Below, one piece after another: positions 18,021-26,841 of a stretch of DNA of 64,000 nt. Within the stretch, counting starts at the first letter, position 1. The number at the start of each line of letters is the position of its first letter. The DNA comes from Micromonospora sp. WMMD812. Its GTDB lineage: Bacteria > Actinomycetota > Actinomycetes > Mycobacteriales > Micromonosporaceae. A program made the position numbers and the translations under genes. The DNA lies in the NCBI RefSeq assembly GCF_027497215.1, contig NZ_CP114904.1, positions 6,726,501 through 6,790,500 on the forward strand, written 5' to 3'. The notes beneath the pieces are model-generated. The model was not told where the DNA came from and made no database searches. It worked only from the letters and a program-made list of their open reading frames with translations.

Positions 18021-19874
18021 GTGTTCCCTACCGTGCGTGAGGTCCTCGCCCTGGACCCGGTCCGCCACGGCGCCCCGCGCCTGGTCGCCGGGGACGCTGG
18101 CCTGGACCGGCCGGTGCGCTGGGTGCACGTGGCCGAGGTGCCGGACATCGCGACCCTGCTCAACGGCGGCGAGCTGGTCCTCACCACGGGGATCGGCCTG
18201 CCGGGCGACGACGCGGGGTTGCGTGCGTTCATCGGCGACCTGGCCGACGTGGGCGTCTCCGGTCTGGTGGTGGAGCTGGGCCGCCGGTACGTCAGCGGGG
18301 TGCCGCGGGTGATGACGGCGGCGGCCGAGCGACGGGGACTGCCCCTGGTCGAGCTGCGGCGGGCGACCCCGTTCGTCCGGATCACCGAGGCGGTGCACGC
18401 GCTGATCGTGGACGCCCAGCTCACCGAGCTGCGGGCCACCGAGGAGATCCACCAGCGGTTCACCGAGCTGTCGGTCGAGGGGGCCGGGCCGGGCGAGGTG
18501 GTGCGGCAGGCCGCCGAGTTGTCCGGGTGTCCGGTGGTGCTGGAGAACCTCTCGCGTCAGGTGCTCGCGTACGACCCGGCGGGGGAGAGCGCGGAGCTGC
18601 TGCTGGACGCCTGGGAGCAGCACTCACGGCGGATCCGGCCGGCCGGCCGGACGGCGTACGACGTGGACAACGGGTGGCTGGTCACCGCCGTCGGCGCGCG
18701 CGGGCAGGACTGGGGGCGGCTGCTGCTGCGCTGGCCGGCCGGAGGCGACCTGGCCACCACCCCGCCCCGCCGTCCCGTCGCCGAGCCCGAACTGGCCGTG
18801 GACGGGGAGCCGGCCGCGCGGCCCGGCGCCGCCCCGCCGACCCGGCTGACGATCCTGATCGAGCGGGCCGCCTCGACGCTCGCCCTGGGCCGGCTGATCC
18901 GTCGGGACGCGGAGGGGCTGGAGCGGCAGATCCACCGCACCCTGCTCACCGCGCTGCTCGACCATTCCCGGCCGGTCGACGAGGTGGCGCTGCGGGCCAA
19001 GGCGCTCGGCGTGGTGCTGGAGCGGCGGCACCTGGTCGGCGTGATGGTGCGGCTGCGCGCCGACGACCCGGCGGGGGAGAGCGGCCCGACCGGTGACCTC
19101 GGCGAGTCCGGCCCGGCGACCGGCCCGGCCCGGCTGCGGGACCTCGCCGAGGCGGTCGGGCAGGCGCTGCACGACGCGAAGCTGACCGCGTTGATCAGCG
19201 CGGTCGACGACCATGTGGTCGGCGCGCTGCTGGCCCTGCCCGACGCGGCCGCCGAGGAGCGGGCGCTCGCCGCGTTCGCCACGGCGCTGCGCCGGGCCCG
19301 CCTGGACGCCCCGGCGACCCGCCCCGATGCCGGGTCCCGCGGCGAGGGCGCCGCCCGGCACGATCTGGTGCCCCGGCAGGACGCCGCACGGCGCCTGGAC
19401 GGGCGGGCCGGCCCCGGCCGCCCGAGTGACGTGATCGTCGCCGCGGGTTCGGGGGTGGGCAGCCCGCGCGAGGCCCGCCGGTCGCTGATCGAGGCGCGGC
19501 AGATCGCCGACGCAGCCCGCCGTGACCGCCGCGACCTGCCCATCTTCCGGTTGCCGCACGTCGGGCTGGCCGGGCTGCTGCACCTGCTCCGCGAGGAGCC
19601 GCGGATGCAGACGTTCGTCGAGCGGGAACTCGGCGCGCTGCTGGCGTACGACGCGCAGCACCCCCGGGAGCAGTTGCTCGGCACGCTGCGGGCGTACCTC
19701 GAGCAGGGCCGGAACAAGTCGGCGGCGGCCGCCGCGGCGCACCTGTCCCGGCCGGCCTTCTACGAGCGGCTCGCCCGGATCGGCCGGGTCCTCGACGTCG
19801 ATCTCGACTCGGTGGACGCCTGCCTCTCCCTGCACGTGGCCCTGCTGGCCCTGGACGCCATCCGCACCCCCTGA
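18021..19874 (+). CDS. PucR-family transcriptional regulator
   Basis: The 617-residue protein begins VFPTVREVLALDPV with the PucR N-terminal (purine catabolism regulatory-like) domain over about residues 1-125, including LNGGELVLTTGIGL. A long middle region has an Ala/Arg/Pro-rich insertion around residues 250-480. The C-terminal HTH_30 helix-turn-helix reads LRAYLEQGRNKSAAAAAAHLSR and FYERLARIGRVL. PucR proteins usually activate nitrogen or purine catabolic genes. No such target gene adjoins it, so its regulon is elsewhere or unknown. Confidence 0.88.
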   Translation: MFPTVREVLALDPVRHGAPRLVAGDAGLDRPVRWVHVAEVPDIATLLNGGELVLTTGIGLPGDDAGLRAFIGDLADVGVSGLVVELGRRYVSGVPRVMTAAAERRGLPLVELRRATPFVRITEAVHALIVDAQLTELRATEEIHQRFTELSVEGAGPGEVVRQAAELSGCPVVLENLSRQVLAYDPAGESAELLLDAWEQHSRRIRPAGRTAYDVDNGWLVTAVGARGQDWGRLLLRWPAGGDLATTPPRRPVAEPELAVDGEPAARPGAAPPTRLTILIERAASTLALGRLIRRDAEGLERQIHRTLLTALLDHSRPVDEVALRAKALGVVLERRHLVGVMVRLRADDPAGESGPTGDLGESGPATGPARLRDLAEAVGQALHDAKLTALISAVDDHVVGALLALPDAAAEERALAAFATALRRARLDAPATRPDAGSRGEGAARHDLVPRQDAARRLDGRAGPGRPSDVIVAAGSGVGSPREARRSLIEARQIADAARRDRRDLPIFRLPHVGLAGLLHLLREEPRMQTFVERELGALLAYDAQHPREQLLGTLRAYLEQGRNKSAAAAAAHLSRPAFYERLARIGRVLDVDLDSVDACLSLHVALLALDAIRTP

Positions 19875-19890
19875 CCCGGGGGAGGCCTGG

Positions 19891-21243
19891 TCAGGTCAGG
19901 GCGGTCAGGATCTTGGCGTAGGTGGGCGGGATGTGGTTCGGGCCGCCGCCGGGGGTGAACACGTCGGAGGTGGCGATCGCCGACCACGCCGTGTCCGGGA
20001 CGGCGTCGACCAGGGCACGGACCACCGGAGCGTCGCGCCACTGCTCCTGCTCGGCGAGCAGGCTGAGCGCCACCACCGACTCCTCCACCTCGCCCACGCA
20101 CTCGAAGGGCTTGTGCCCGTCGACGCCGAGCAGCTCCCGGTAGCCGGGGATCTGGGCGGGGTCGGCGAGCAGGTCGCCGCCGAAGATGTGGGTGATCCGC
20201 TCCCGGGACATGAACGGTGCCAGGGCCAGGAAGACGAACCGGCACTTCGGGCAGTCGCGGCACCAGCGCTCGCTCGCGTCACGCAGCTTGAAGGCGGCGT
20301 TGCAGCTGGTCACCACGTCGTCGTAGCGGTCGATCTCGGCGAACAGCCGGGCGATGTGCAGCTCCGACAGGGGGCGCAGCAGCGAGAAGTACGGCTCGGT
20401 GAGCCCTGCGTGCTCGGTCAGCGCCGCCCGCAGCAGGCCCTCCGCCTCGACCCCCTTGGACCACTGGTGGTTGATCTCGTGACCGTTCCAGATCAGGTTC
20501 GGGTCGGACGCGGAGCGCTCGTTCGACATCACCACCGGGCCCAGTCCGTGCAGCACCGAGGTGGCGACGGCGATCAGCGAGTTGATCGCGGTGACCGGAA
20601 TGTGCCCGTTGCGGGCGCCGGCGGCGTTCAGCTCGAACAGCACCGGGTCGATCCGCCGGCGGGCGGCGAGCGGGGTGAGCCCGGACGCCTCGTTCACCGA
20701 GACGATCACGTGGTTCGGGTTGACCGAGAACGGCACCGGGTCGGAGCCGGCCCGGCGCAGCGCCTCCAGGGTGACGATCGAGTCCTTGCCGCCGCCGACG
20801 GCCGACAGCGGACGGCGGTCGGAGTTGTCCACCGGCGTCGGCGGCTTCACCGAACCGTCCGGGACCTCCGGCGTCAGCCTCAGCACCGACGGCAGCTGGT
20901 TGCGGTACGCGTACTCCGCGAGGCCCTTGCGGTAGATCGCGGTGACCAGCGCGGTGGCGGCCGGGCCGAGCGGCGCGGGCAGCACCAGCCGGCCGGGCGC
21001 AGCCGCCTTGTAGTAGCTGACCCCGGCGACGACGTGCAGCAGTTCCAGGACCCGCCCGAGAGCGGCGACCGCCTCGTCGGACGGTGGCCCCTCCGGCAGC
21101 GGCAGTGTGATCACCTCGGTGAACCGTTGCTCGCCGGCGGGGCCGGTCAGGGCGTAGTCGAACAGGGCCTCGCCGGTGGAGAGGTCGATCGAGTAGGACG
21201 GGAAGGTGAAGGCGTCCATCCGCCGCAGCTGCTCGTAGCGCAC
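19891..21243 (-). CDS. murL: UDP-N-acetylmuramoyl-L-alanyl-L-glutamate epimerase (MurL)
   Basis: The 450-residue protein matches MurL, which converts the terminal L-Glu of UDP-MurNAc-L-Ala-L-Glu to D-Glu using ATP (AMP and PPi released). A PP-loop-like SAVGGGKDSIVTLEAL (adenylation) lies mid-protein, followed by the NPNHVIVSVNEASGL block, MSNERSASDPN, and the Cys cluster CRDCPKC. The partner murD2 is divergently placed 101 bp away, the arrangement that defines the alternative route known from Xanthomonas and Micromonospora. GTG 21243 is chosen because TAGTAT (21254-21249) ends five bases upstream (leaderless). Confidence 0.88.
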   Translation of the reverse strand: MRYEQLRRMDAFTFPSYSIDLSTGEALFDYALTGPAGEQRFTEVITLPLPEGPPSDEAVAALGRVLELLHVVAGVSYYKAAAPGRLVLPAPLGPAATALVTAIYRKGLAEYAYRNQLPSVLRLTPEVPDGSVKPPTPVDNSDRRPLSAVGGGKDSIVTLEALRRAGSDPVPFSVNPNHVIVSVNEASGLTPLAARRRIDPVLFELNAAGARNGHIPVTAINSLIAVATSVLHGLGPVVMSNERSASDPNLIWNGHEINHQWSKGVEAEGLLRAALTEHAGLTEPYFSLLRPLSELHIARLFAEIDRYDDVVTSCNAAFKLRDASERWCRDCPKCRFVFLALAPFMSRERITHIFGGDLLADPAQIPGYRELLGVDGHKPFECVGEVEESVVALSLLAEQEQWRDAPVVRALVDAVPDTAWSAIATSDVFTPGGGPNHIPPTYAKILTALT

Positions 21244-21344
21244 ACGCCATACTAGGCCCTGGTTCGTCCTGCCGTGCCCGGCTGTGTCGGACCCGCCCCC
21301 GCGGCGGCCCGCCGGCCGCCGTCCCGCCTCGGAGGAGATCACCT

Positions 21345-22691
21345 GTGCGCCTGTCTGACATGCGCGGACGTTCTGTTGCCGTCTGGGGGACCGGCCGGGA
21401 GGGCCGGGCGGCGGTGACCGCGATCGCCGCGCACGGCCCGGCCGCCCTGGTCGCCGTCGACGACAGCGCCAACTTCCTCTCGCTGCCGTGGGACGGCCCG
21501 TTGGCCGAGGCGGCGCCGCTGGTCACCGGCGAGGCGGGGTTCGAGCGGCTGGCCGCCGCCGACGTCGTGGTCCGCTCGCCGGGGGTACCGCAGACCCACC
21601 CGTGGCTGGTGGAGCTGCGCCGCCGCGGCGTGCCGATCACCCAGGGCACCGCGCTCTGGATGGCCGACCACGCCGCCCGGACCGTCGGGGTGACCGGCAG
21701 CAAGGGCAAGAGCACCACCTCCAGCCTGATCAGCCACCTGCTCACCGCGGTGGACCGGCCCAACGTCTTCGGTGGCAACATCGGCGTGCCGACGCTGGAC
21801 CTGCCGGAGGCGGACCTGTACGTGCTGGAGCTGTCCAGCTACCAGTGCAGCGACCTGACCGACTCGCCCCGGGTGGCGGTCGTCACCGCTCTCTTCCCCG
21901 AGCACCTGGACGCGCACGGCGGCGAGCGCGAGTACTACCGCGACAAGCTCAACCTGCTGGCGCACGACCCGGCGACCGTGGTCGTCAACGGCGCCGACCC
22001 GCGGCTCGCCGCCGAGCTGGGCGACCGGGCCGCGGTGCGCGCCGGCTCGCCGGACACCACCCACGTCGCCTCCGGTCCGGACGGCGCCCCGTGGTTCCAC
22101 CTGCGCGACCAGCCGCTCTTCCCGCGGGCGGTGCTGCCGCTGGTCGGCCGGCACAACGAGGGCAACCTCTGCGTCGCGCTCGCCGTGCTCGACGCGCTCG
22201 GCGTGGACGTGGTGGCCCGCCGGGACACCCTGGCCGTGGCGGTCGCAGAGTTCCAGGGGCTGGCCCACCGGCTCACCGAGATCGCCGACCCGTCCGGGCT
22301 GACCTTCGTCGACGACACCCTCGCCACCAGCCCGTACGCGGCCATGCACGCCATCGACGCGTACGAGGGACGGCCGCTCACGGTGATCGTCGGCGGCAAC
22401 GACCGGGGACTGGACTACACCCCGCTGCGGGAGCACCTGGCCGAGCGGGAGATCACCGTCATCGGCATCCCGGACAGCGGCCCCCGGATCGTCGAGTCGC
22501 TCGCCGGGCTGCCGGCGGTGCGTACCGAGATCGCCGAGGATCTGGTCGCCGCGGTGGGGCTGTCCCGCAAGCTCACCCCCGCCGGCGGGGTGGTGCTGCT
22601 GTCGCCGGCCGCGCCGAGCTACGGCCGGTTCCGCAACTTCGAGCACCGCTCCGAGGTCTTCGCCGAGGCGGTACGCGACACCGCCCGCTGA
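21345..22691 (+). CDS. murD2: UDP-N-acetylmuramoyl-L-alanine--L-glutamate ligase (MurD2)
   Basis: A 448-residue Mur ligase. The N-terminal UDP-binding domain reads VAVWGTGREGRAAV, the ATP loop is VTGSKGKSTTSSL (about residues 124-136), the central region has GGNIGVP and LELSSYQCSDL, and the C-terminal domain includes FVDDTLATSPYAA and IVGGNDRGLDY. Ordinary MurD adds D-Glu; MurD2 adds L-Glu, which MurL then epimerises. I assign MurD2 rather than MurD because of the adjacent murL and the absence of a dcw cluster (no murC, murG or ftsW nearby). GTG 21345 follows GGAGGAG with eight-base spacing. Confidence 0.87.
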   Translation: MRLSDMRGRSVAVWGTGREGRAAVTAIAAHGPAALVAVDDSANFLSLPWDGPLAEAAPLVTGEAGFERLAAADVVVRSPGVPQTHPWLVELRRRGVPITQGTALWMADHAARTVGVTGSKGKSTTSSLISHLLTAVDRPNVFGGNIGVPTLDLPEADLYVLELSSYQCSDLTDSPRVAVVTALFPEHLDAHGGEREYYRDKLNLLAHDPATVVVNGADPRLAAELGDRAAVRAGSPDTTHVASGPDGAPWFHLRDQPLFPRAVLPLVGRHNEGNLCVALAVLDALGVDVVARRDTLAVAVAEFQGLAHRLTEIADPSGLTFVDDTLATSPYAAMHAIDAYEGRPLTVIVGGNDRGLDYTPLREHLAEREITVIGIPDSGPRIVESLAGLPAVRTEIAEDLVAAVGLSRKLTPAGGVVLLSPAAPSYGRFRNFEHRSEVFAEAVRDTAR

Positions 22692-22784
22692 AGGGTGGAG
22701 CGGCCGGGCGAACGCCCTCGCCGCGGTGGGCGGCACCGAAGCCGGGAAGGCGCCGGCCGCGCGCGGGCTGGACGGGGACCAGGC

Positions 22785-23357
22785 TCAGCGGGATCCCGAC
22801 ATGCGCCGGCGGAGCCAGGAGCGGCGGGCCGGCGCGCTCTCCTCTCCGAGGTCGGGCTCGGGTTGGCCGGCCCCCTCCCGTCGCCACCGGTTGCCCTGCT
22901 GGTCGGTGAAGCACAGTCGCGCGGTGGTCGACGCGTACCGGGTGAGGTCGACGCTGCGGTCGACGGCGACGAACAGATCAGCGGCGGTCCCGCCCTCGAG
23001 CCGGTCGACCGGGCCGGTCACCGTGGTCACCGGCACCGGCCGGCCGCCCGGACCCGGTTCGCCGGCGTGCGCCACGGGCGTGGCGGCCAGGTCGAAGATC
23101 GGCCCGTCGCTGTCGTTGGCGACCCGGACGCGCAGCACCCCACCACCCTCCGTGCGGGTGGTGGTGGAGACGAGCCGTGCCTGCCGGGCCAGCGCGGCCC
23201 GGTCCTCACGGCGCCGGGCCCGCAGTTCACGGCGCAGGCTGAGCACGCCGAAGAGCAGCGTGCCGACGGTGCCGAGCCCGCCGAACCAGTCGGGAACCGA
23301 TCCCCAGTCGACTCTCCAACCGGTCGGTACGACGGTCAGAGCCTCCACAATCGACAT
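22785..23357 (-). CDS. single-pass membrane protein of unknown function
   Basis: The 190-residue protein has a short extracytoplasmic N-terminus, one hydrophobic segment at about 25-42 (GGLGTVGTLLFGVLSLRREL), a basic helix, and a beta-rich soluble domain (VLRVRVANDSDGPIFDLA). No family was recognised. TACCGT (23369-23364) ends six bases before ATG 23357, so it is leaderless. Its 3' end converges with murD2. Confidence 0.75.
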   Translation of the reverse strand: MSIVEALTVVPTGWRVDWGSVPDWFGGLGTVGTLLFGVLSLRRELRARRREDRAALARQARLVSTTTRTEGGGVLRVRVANDSDGPIFDLAATPVAHAGEPGPGGRPVPVTTVTGPVDRLEGGTAADLFVAVDRSVDLTRYASTTARLCFTDQQGNRWRREGAGQPEPDLGEESAPARRSWLRRRMSGSR

Positions 23358-23752
23358 GTGGCCACGGTAGCCGCGGTACGCCAGTCCGCCCTCGGGTCCA
23401 CCGTTCAGCGCGCTCCATCGGCCGTCCCGCCCGCGGGACTCTGCCGTTCATGTTCATGCGGCTGCGCGGAGTCGTAGCACAGGCCCGAGCCGGTAGTGTT
23501 GGTCACGGATCACGCGATCGGCCGTCACCCGCCACCGCGGACCGACCATCGTGGAGCCTGCCGTCTCGCCCCTCCGGGAGGCACGTTGAGTCACGGTCAA
23601 CCCACCCCTCACCTACTCAGCCCCGCGCGACTGCCCGCGGGTCGTCGGGAGCGCTGCCGGGAGACGGGCCGCAGGGAGACGGTGCCGGGCCGCGGGGCCA
23701 CGGCCCGCACCGGCCCGGCCGGCCAGGAGACGGGCCGCGGGGAGACCGGCCG
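23358..23752. other. 395-bp gene-free region with degenerate GGGAGACGGGCC repeats
   Basis: This stretch lies between two divergent genes. It holds a TAGTGT -10-like box (23494-23499) on the plus strand, implying a long leader for the STAND gene. Between about 23650 and 23750 there are four degenerate copies of a GGGAGACGGGCC-like unit. A plus-strand frame is open from 23450 but would be an Arg/Pro/Gly-rich, low-complexity N-terminal extension, so I do not call it coding. Confidence 0.5.
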
Positions 23753-25951
23753 ATGACCGCCCCGGCACAGGACACCGGCTTCTCGATCATCCCGCCCCGC
23801 CGCAACCGGCTGCCGCTGCGGGGTCGGGACGAACTGGTCGAGACGATCCTGCGGGCCGCCGAGCCGCCCGCCGGCACCACGCGTGATCCGGAGGAGGCCA
23901 CGCAGATCCTCTGGGGGCTGGGCGGCTGCGGCAAGAGCCTCACCGCGCAGGAGCTGGCCCGTCAGCTCGAGGAACGTGGCCGGCTGGTCTGGTGGATCTC
24001 GGCGAAGGACTCGGCTCGGGTCAGCGCCGGGATGCGCGAGGTCGCGGGGCAGCTCCAGGCGCCGGAGAACCAGCTCGACCTTGCCTGGGCCGGCAAGGCC
24101 CGCAGCCCGGTCGAGCTGGTGTGGGACCTGTTGAACAACTCACCCCGCCCCTGGTTGCTGATCTTCGACAACGCCGACGAGCCGACCCTGCTGGCTCCGG
24201 CCGACGGGCGGGTCGCCGACGGCACGGGCTGGCTCCGCCAGCCGCGTACGGCCAACGGGCTGGTCCTGGTCACCACCCGCGACGGGCGGCGGGACACCTG
24301 GGGTGAGTGGTCCACCATGCACCTGGTGAACGAGCTGTCGCCGGCCGACGGCGCGCAGGTGCTCGTCGACCTCGCCGGCGCGGCGCCCGGCACGCTGGCC
24401 CAGGCCGCCCGGCTCGCCGCCCGACTCAAGGGGCACCCGTTGGCGCTGCGCGGCGCCGGCACCTATCTGGCGGAGGCCAACCGCATCCCCGTCGGCACCG
24501 CGCGGTCCTCCATCCGCACCTATGACGACTACCGGGCGGCGTTGGACCACCGGGCCGGCACCACCACCCGGCCGAACGGCTCCAGCGGCTTCAAGAGAGC
24601 GGTCCGTCCTGTGGTGCAGTCCTGGGAAATGTCGCTGGACCTGCTCGCCGGGCGTGGGCTCGACCAGGCGCGGCCGGTGCTGCGCCTGCTGGCCTGTCTC
24701 GGCGACGCGCCGATTCCCTACGCCGTCCTGCTCGACCCGGTCCGGCTGTCGGCTTCCCCGCTCGTCGGCGAGATCGGCGAGGACCGGCTGCGCGAGGTGC
24801 TGCGCTCGTTGGCGGACTTCGCGCTGGTCGACCTCGGGGTGATCGAGTCGCTGCCCGCCCAGTCCCCGGTCGCTCACGTCGTCACCCTGCACCCACTGGT
24901 CCGTGAGCTGATCCGCGACCTGCCCGACGTGGTGTCCGATCGGGCGGCCTACCACGAGCTGGTGCTCCATCTGTTGGACGCCCTGCGGCTGCGCGACCCG
25001 GACCGCCCCCGCGAGGAGGAGTTCGACCCCGACGAGCCGGACAAGTGGGCGAGCTGGCACGTGCTGGCGCCACCCACGATGGGCGCGGTGCTGGATTTCC
25101 TCGACGGCGGAGACCTGCCGCGGCTCCGGCCCGACCTGCTGGACGTCGCGCTCGACCTGGCCCGGCTGATCGCCCGCTACATCCTGGCCGTCGGCCTGCC
25201 CGGCCAGGCGGAGATCTTCCTGGAACGCTGCCTGGCCGGATGCCGCCGGATAGGCGTCGACCTGAACGACCGGCCCGCGCTCAGCCTCCGCCACGAGCGT
25301 TCCCGGGCGGCGCTGGAGCAGGGGCACCTCAGCTGGGCCGAGAACGAGCTTCGCACGATCATCCCGGCCCGGGAGGCGCTGCTCGGTCGCGAGCACCGCA
25401 ACACCCTCGCGAGCCGGCACAAGCTGGCCCGGACCATCCTGGAACAGGGCCGGTGGCGGGACGCCGAGGACGAGTTGCGTGACATCGTCCGGGCCGAGTA
25501 CCGGGTGCGCGGCCCCGAGGACCGGGACACCATGACCGCACGGCACAGTCTGGCCCGCGCGATCGTCTACCAGGGCCGGTACGCCGACGCGCGCGCCGAA
25601 CTGGCCGAGATCCTGGAGATCCGGCTGCGGCACTGGGCGCCGGACCACTTCGAGACCCTGACGGTGCGGCACACGCTGGACATGTGCCGGCTGCGCGAGG
25701 GCGAGATCGAGGAGGCGCTCGCGGACCTTCGCGAGATCCTCGCGACGGACGCCGCCAAGCGGCAGGTCCAGCATGTGGCCATGATCGCCGCTCGGCACAC
25801 CCTGGCGGAATGTCTGGTCGCCACCGGTGCTACCGGCGAGGCGGAGAAGGTGCTGGTGGGGGTGGTCGAGGACCGGCGGCGGATCCTCGGCGACGACCAC
25901 GCCGACACGGTCCGGGCCGAGGCCGACCTCCGGAAGCTACGTGGCGAATGA
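23753..25951 (+). CDS. STAND-type NTPase with C-terminal TPR repeats
   Basis: The 732-residue signalling ATPase has an N-terminal NB-ARC/AAA-like module with P-loop GLGGCGKS (55-62), Walker B LLIFDNADE (135-143), and a sensor-like LVTTRDGR. A winged-helix-like linker follows, then from about residue 515 tandem tetratricopeptide repeats of the TPR_10/TPR_12 type (repeated R-H-x-LA signatures: LASRHKLAR, MTARHSLAR, LTVRHTLD, IAARHTLAE). Such proteins switch on ATP binding and often act in regulation, conflict or peptide-maturation systems. ATG 23753 follows a GGGGAGA site. The stop is 57 bases before the oxygenase-like gene, so they are likely co-transcribed. Confidence 0.88.
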   Translation: MTAPAQDTGFSIIPPRRNRLPLRGRDELVETILRAAEPPAGTTRDPEEATQILWGLGGCGKSLTAQELARQLEERGRLVWWISAKDSARVSAGMREVAGQLQAPENQLDLAWAGKARSPVELVWDLLNNSPRPWLLIFDNADEPTLLAPADGRVADGTGWLRQPRTANGLVLVTTRDGRRDTWGEWSTMHLVNELSPADGAQVLVDLAGAAPGTLAQAARLAARLKGHPLALRGAGTYLAEANRIPVGTARSSIRTYDDYRAALDHRAGTTTRPNGSSGFKRAVRPVVQSWEMSLDLLAGRGLDQARPVLRLLACLGDAPIPYAVLLDPVRLSASPLVGEIGEDRLREVLRSLADFALVDLGVIESLPAQSPVAHVVTLHPLVRELIRDLPDVVSDRAAYHELVLHLLDALRLRDPDRPREEEFDPDEPDKWASWHVLAPPTMGAVLDFLDGGDLPRLRPDLLDVALDLARLIARYILAVGLPGQAEIFLERCLAGCRRIGVDLNDRPALSLRHERSRAALEQGHLSWAENELRTIIPAREALLGREHRNTLASRHKLARTILEQGRWRDAEDELRDIVRAEYRVRGPEDRDTMTARHSLARAIVYQGRYADARAELAEILEIRLRHWAPDHFETLTVRHTLDMCRLREGEIEEALADLREILATDAAKRQVQHVAMIAARHTLAECLVATGATGEAEKVLVGVVEDRRRILGDDHADTVRAEADLRKLRGE

Positions 25952-26012
25952 GGGACGGGACGTCGGGGTTCCGCTCCGGATCCGCAGCCAGCCTGACGAG
26001 GAGCTTATGTGA
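25941..26012 (+). CDS. possible 23-codon peptide bridging two genes
   Basis: GTG 25941 opens a 23-codon frame that overlaps the last 11 bases of the STAND gene. It ends in ATG-TGA, whose last bases overlap the GTG start of the oxygenase gene. The peptide begins VANEGRDVGVPLRI and ends QPDEELM. It is highly charged, with a weak GGAAG upstream. Its placement between an NTPase and an oxygenase resembles a modified-peptide precursor or a translational-coupling leader, but chance is equally plausible. Confidence 0.15.
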   Translation: MANEGRDVGVPLRIRSQPDEELM

Positions 26013-26794
26013 GTGATCAACTACGCCGCCGGGACCGACTGACCACCGAGTCGCTGCGGGAGTTGGCGACTGGTGAGATCGACGTGATCTGGCACCGTGA
26101 GTACTACCCGCCGGAGCAGTGCGACGCCGCACTGCCCCGGGTGGTCCGCGCCGTCGACGAGGCCAACTTCCTGCTCACCAAGGAGTTCACCAGCGTCGGC
26201 ACGTCGATGGGCGAGGTGGCGAACGGCGGCGACAGCGTCCAGCGCTACCTGGACACCTCCGCCGACACCACCCGGCTGATCCGCCACGACGTGTTCGCCG
26301 GGCAGCAGTCACCGACCGACCTGATCCGGCTCGACCTGGACGAGATGTGGCCGTACGGGGCAACGGTCGGGCGGCACGACGGCCGGATGATGCTGCCGGG
26401 GGTGCTGCGCCGGATGACGCCGGGCGGTCGGGGCCGCCCACACATCGACCGCCGGCAGATCCCGCTGCTCGACACCTACCGGCTGCACCGCCGGCTGGGG
26501 GTGAACATCTACCTGGAGGTGCCGGAGCCCGGCGCGGGCGGTGAGATCGACTTCTGGGGCCACCTGTCCGAAGAGGAGTTCGTGGCGCTCAAGACCGACC
26601 CGTTCGACTACGGGATCGAGCCGGAGCGGGTCGGCCCACCGCTGGACACGGTGCTGCCGGGCAAGGGCGACCTGGTGATGTTCGAGGCAGGACGGATGCA
26701 CGGCGTCCGCGAGGTGCGTGAGGGGTGTCGCACCTCGGCCGCCTGCTTCGTCGGCGTTCGCGCGGAGACCGATCCGCTGCTGGTCTTCGCCTGA
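26009..26794 (+). CDS. 2OG-Fe(II) oxygenase-like protein
   Basis: The 261-residue protein has the layout of a 2-oxoglutarate/Fe(II) dioxygenase. His145-x-Asp147 in GRPHIDRRQ and His231 in FEAGRMHGVREV would form the metal triad, and Arg241 follows at the spacing used for 2OG binding. It has GVNIYLEVPEPGAGGEIDFWG, a typical double-stranded beta-helix stretch between the two halves of the triad. GAGGAG sits five bases before GTG 26009. The substrate is unknown. Pairing with the upstream STAND-TPR gene suggests a joint role, possibly modification of a peptide or protein. Confidence 0.7.
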   Translation: MSDQLRRRDRLTTESLRELATGEIDVIWHREYYPPEQCDAALPRVVRAVDEANFLLTKEFTSVGTSMGEVANGGDSVQRYLDTSADTTRLIRHDVFAGQQSPTDLIRLDLDEMWPYGATVGRHDGRMMLPGVLRRMTPGGRGRPHIDRRQIPLLDTYRLHRRLGVNIYLEVPEPGAGGEIDFWGHLSEEEFVALKTDPFDYGIEPERVGPPLDTVLPGKGDLVMFEAGRMHGVREVREGCRTSAACFVGVRAETDPLLVFA

Positions 26795-26841
26795 GCCGCA
26801 CCCGCGACGAACCGGTCGGGCGGTGGCAGGAGCCTCCCGGC

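Noticed and set aside
23450..23752. N-terminal extension of the STAND protein from 23450
   Set aside because: It would add about 100 low-complexity Arg/Pro/Gly residues with degenerate DNA repeats; ATG 23753 has a ribosome site and the usual family start.
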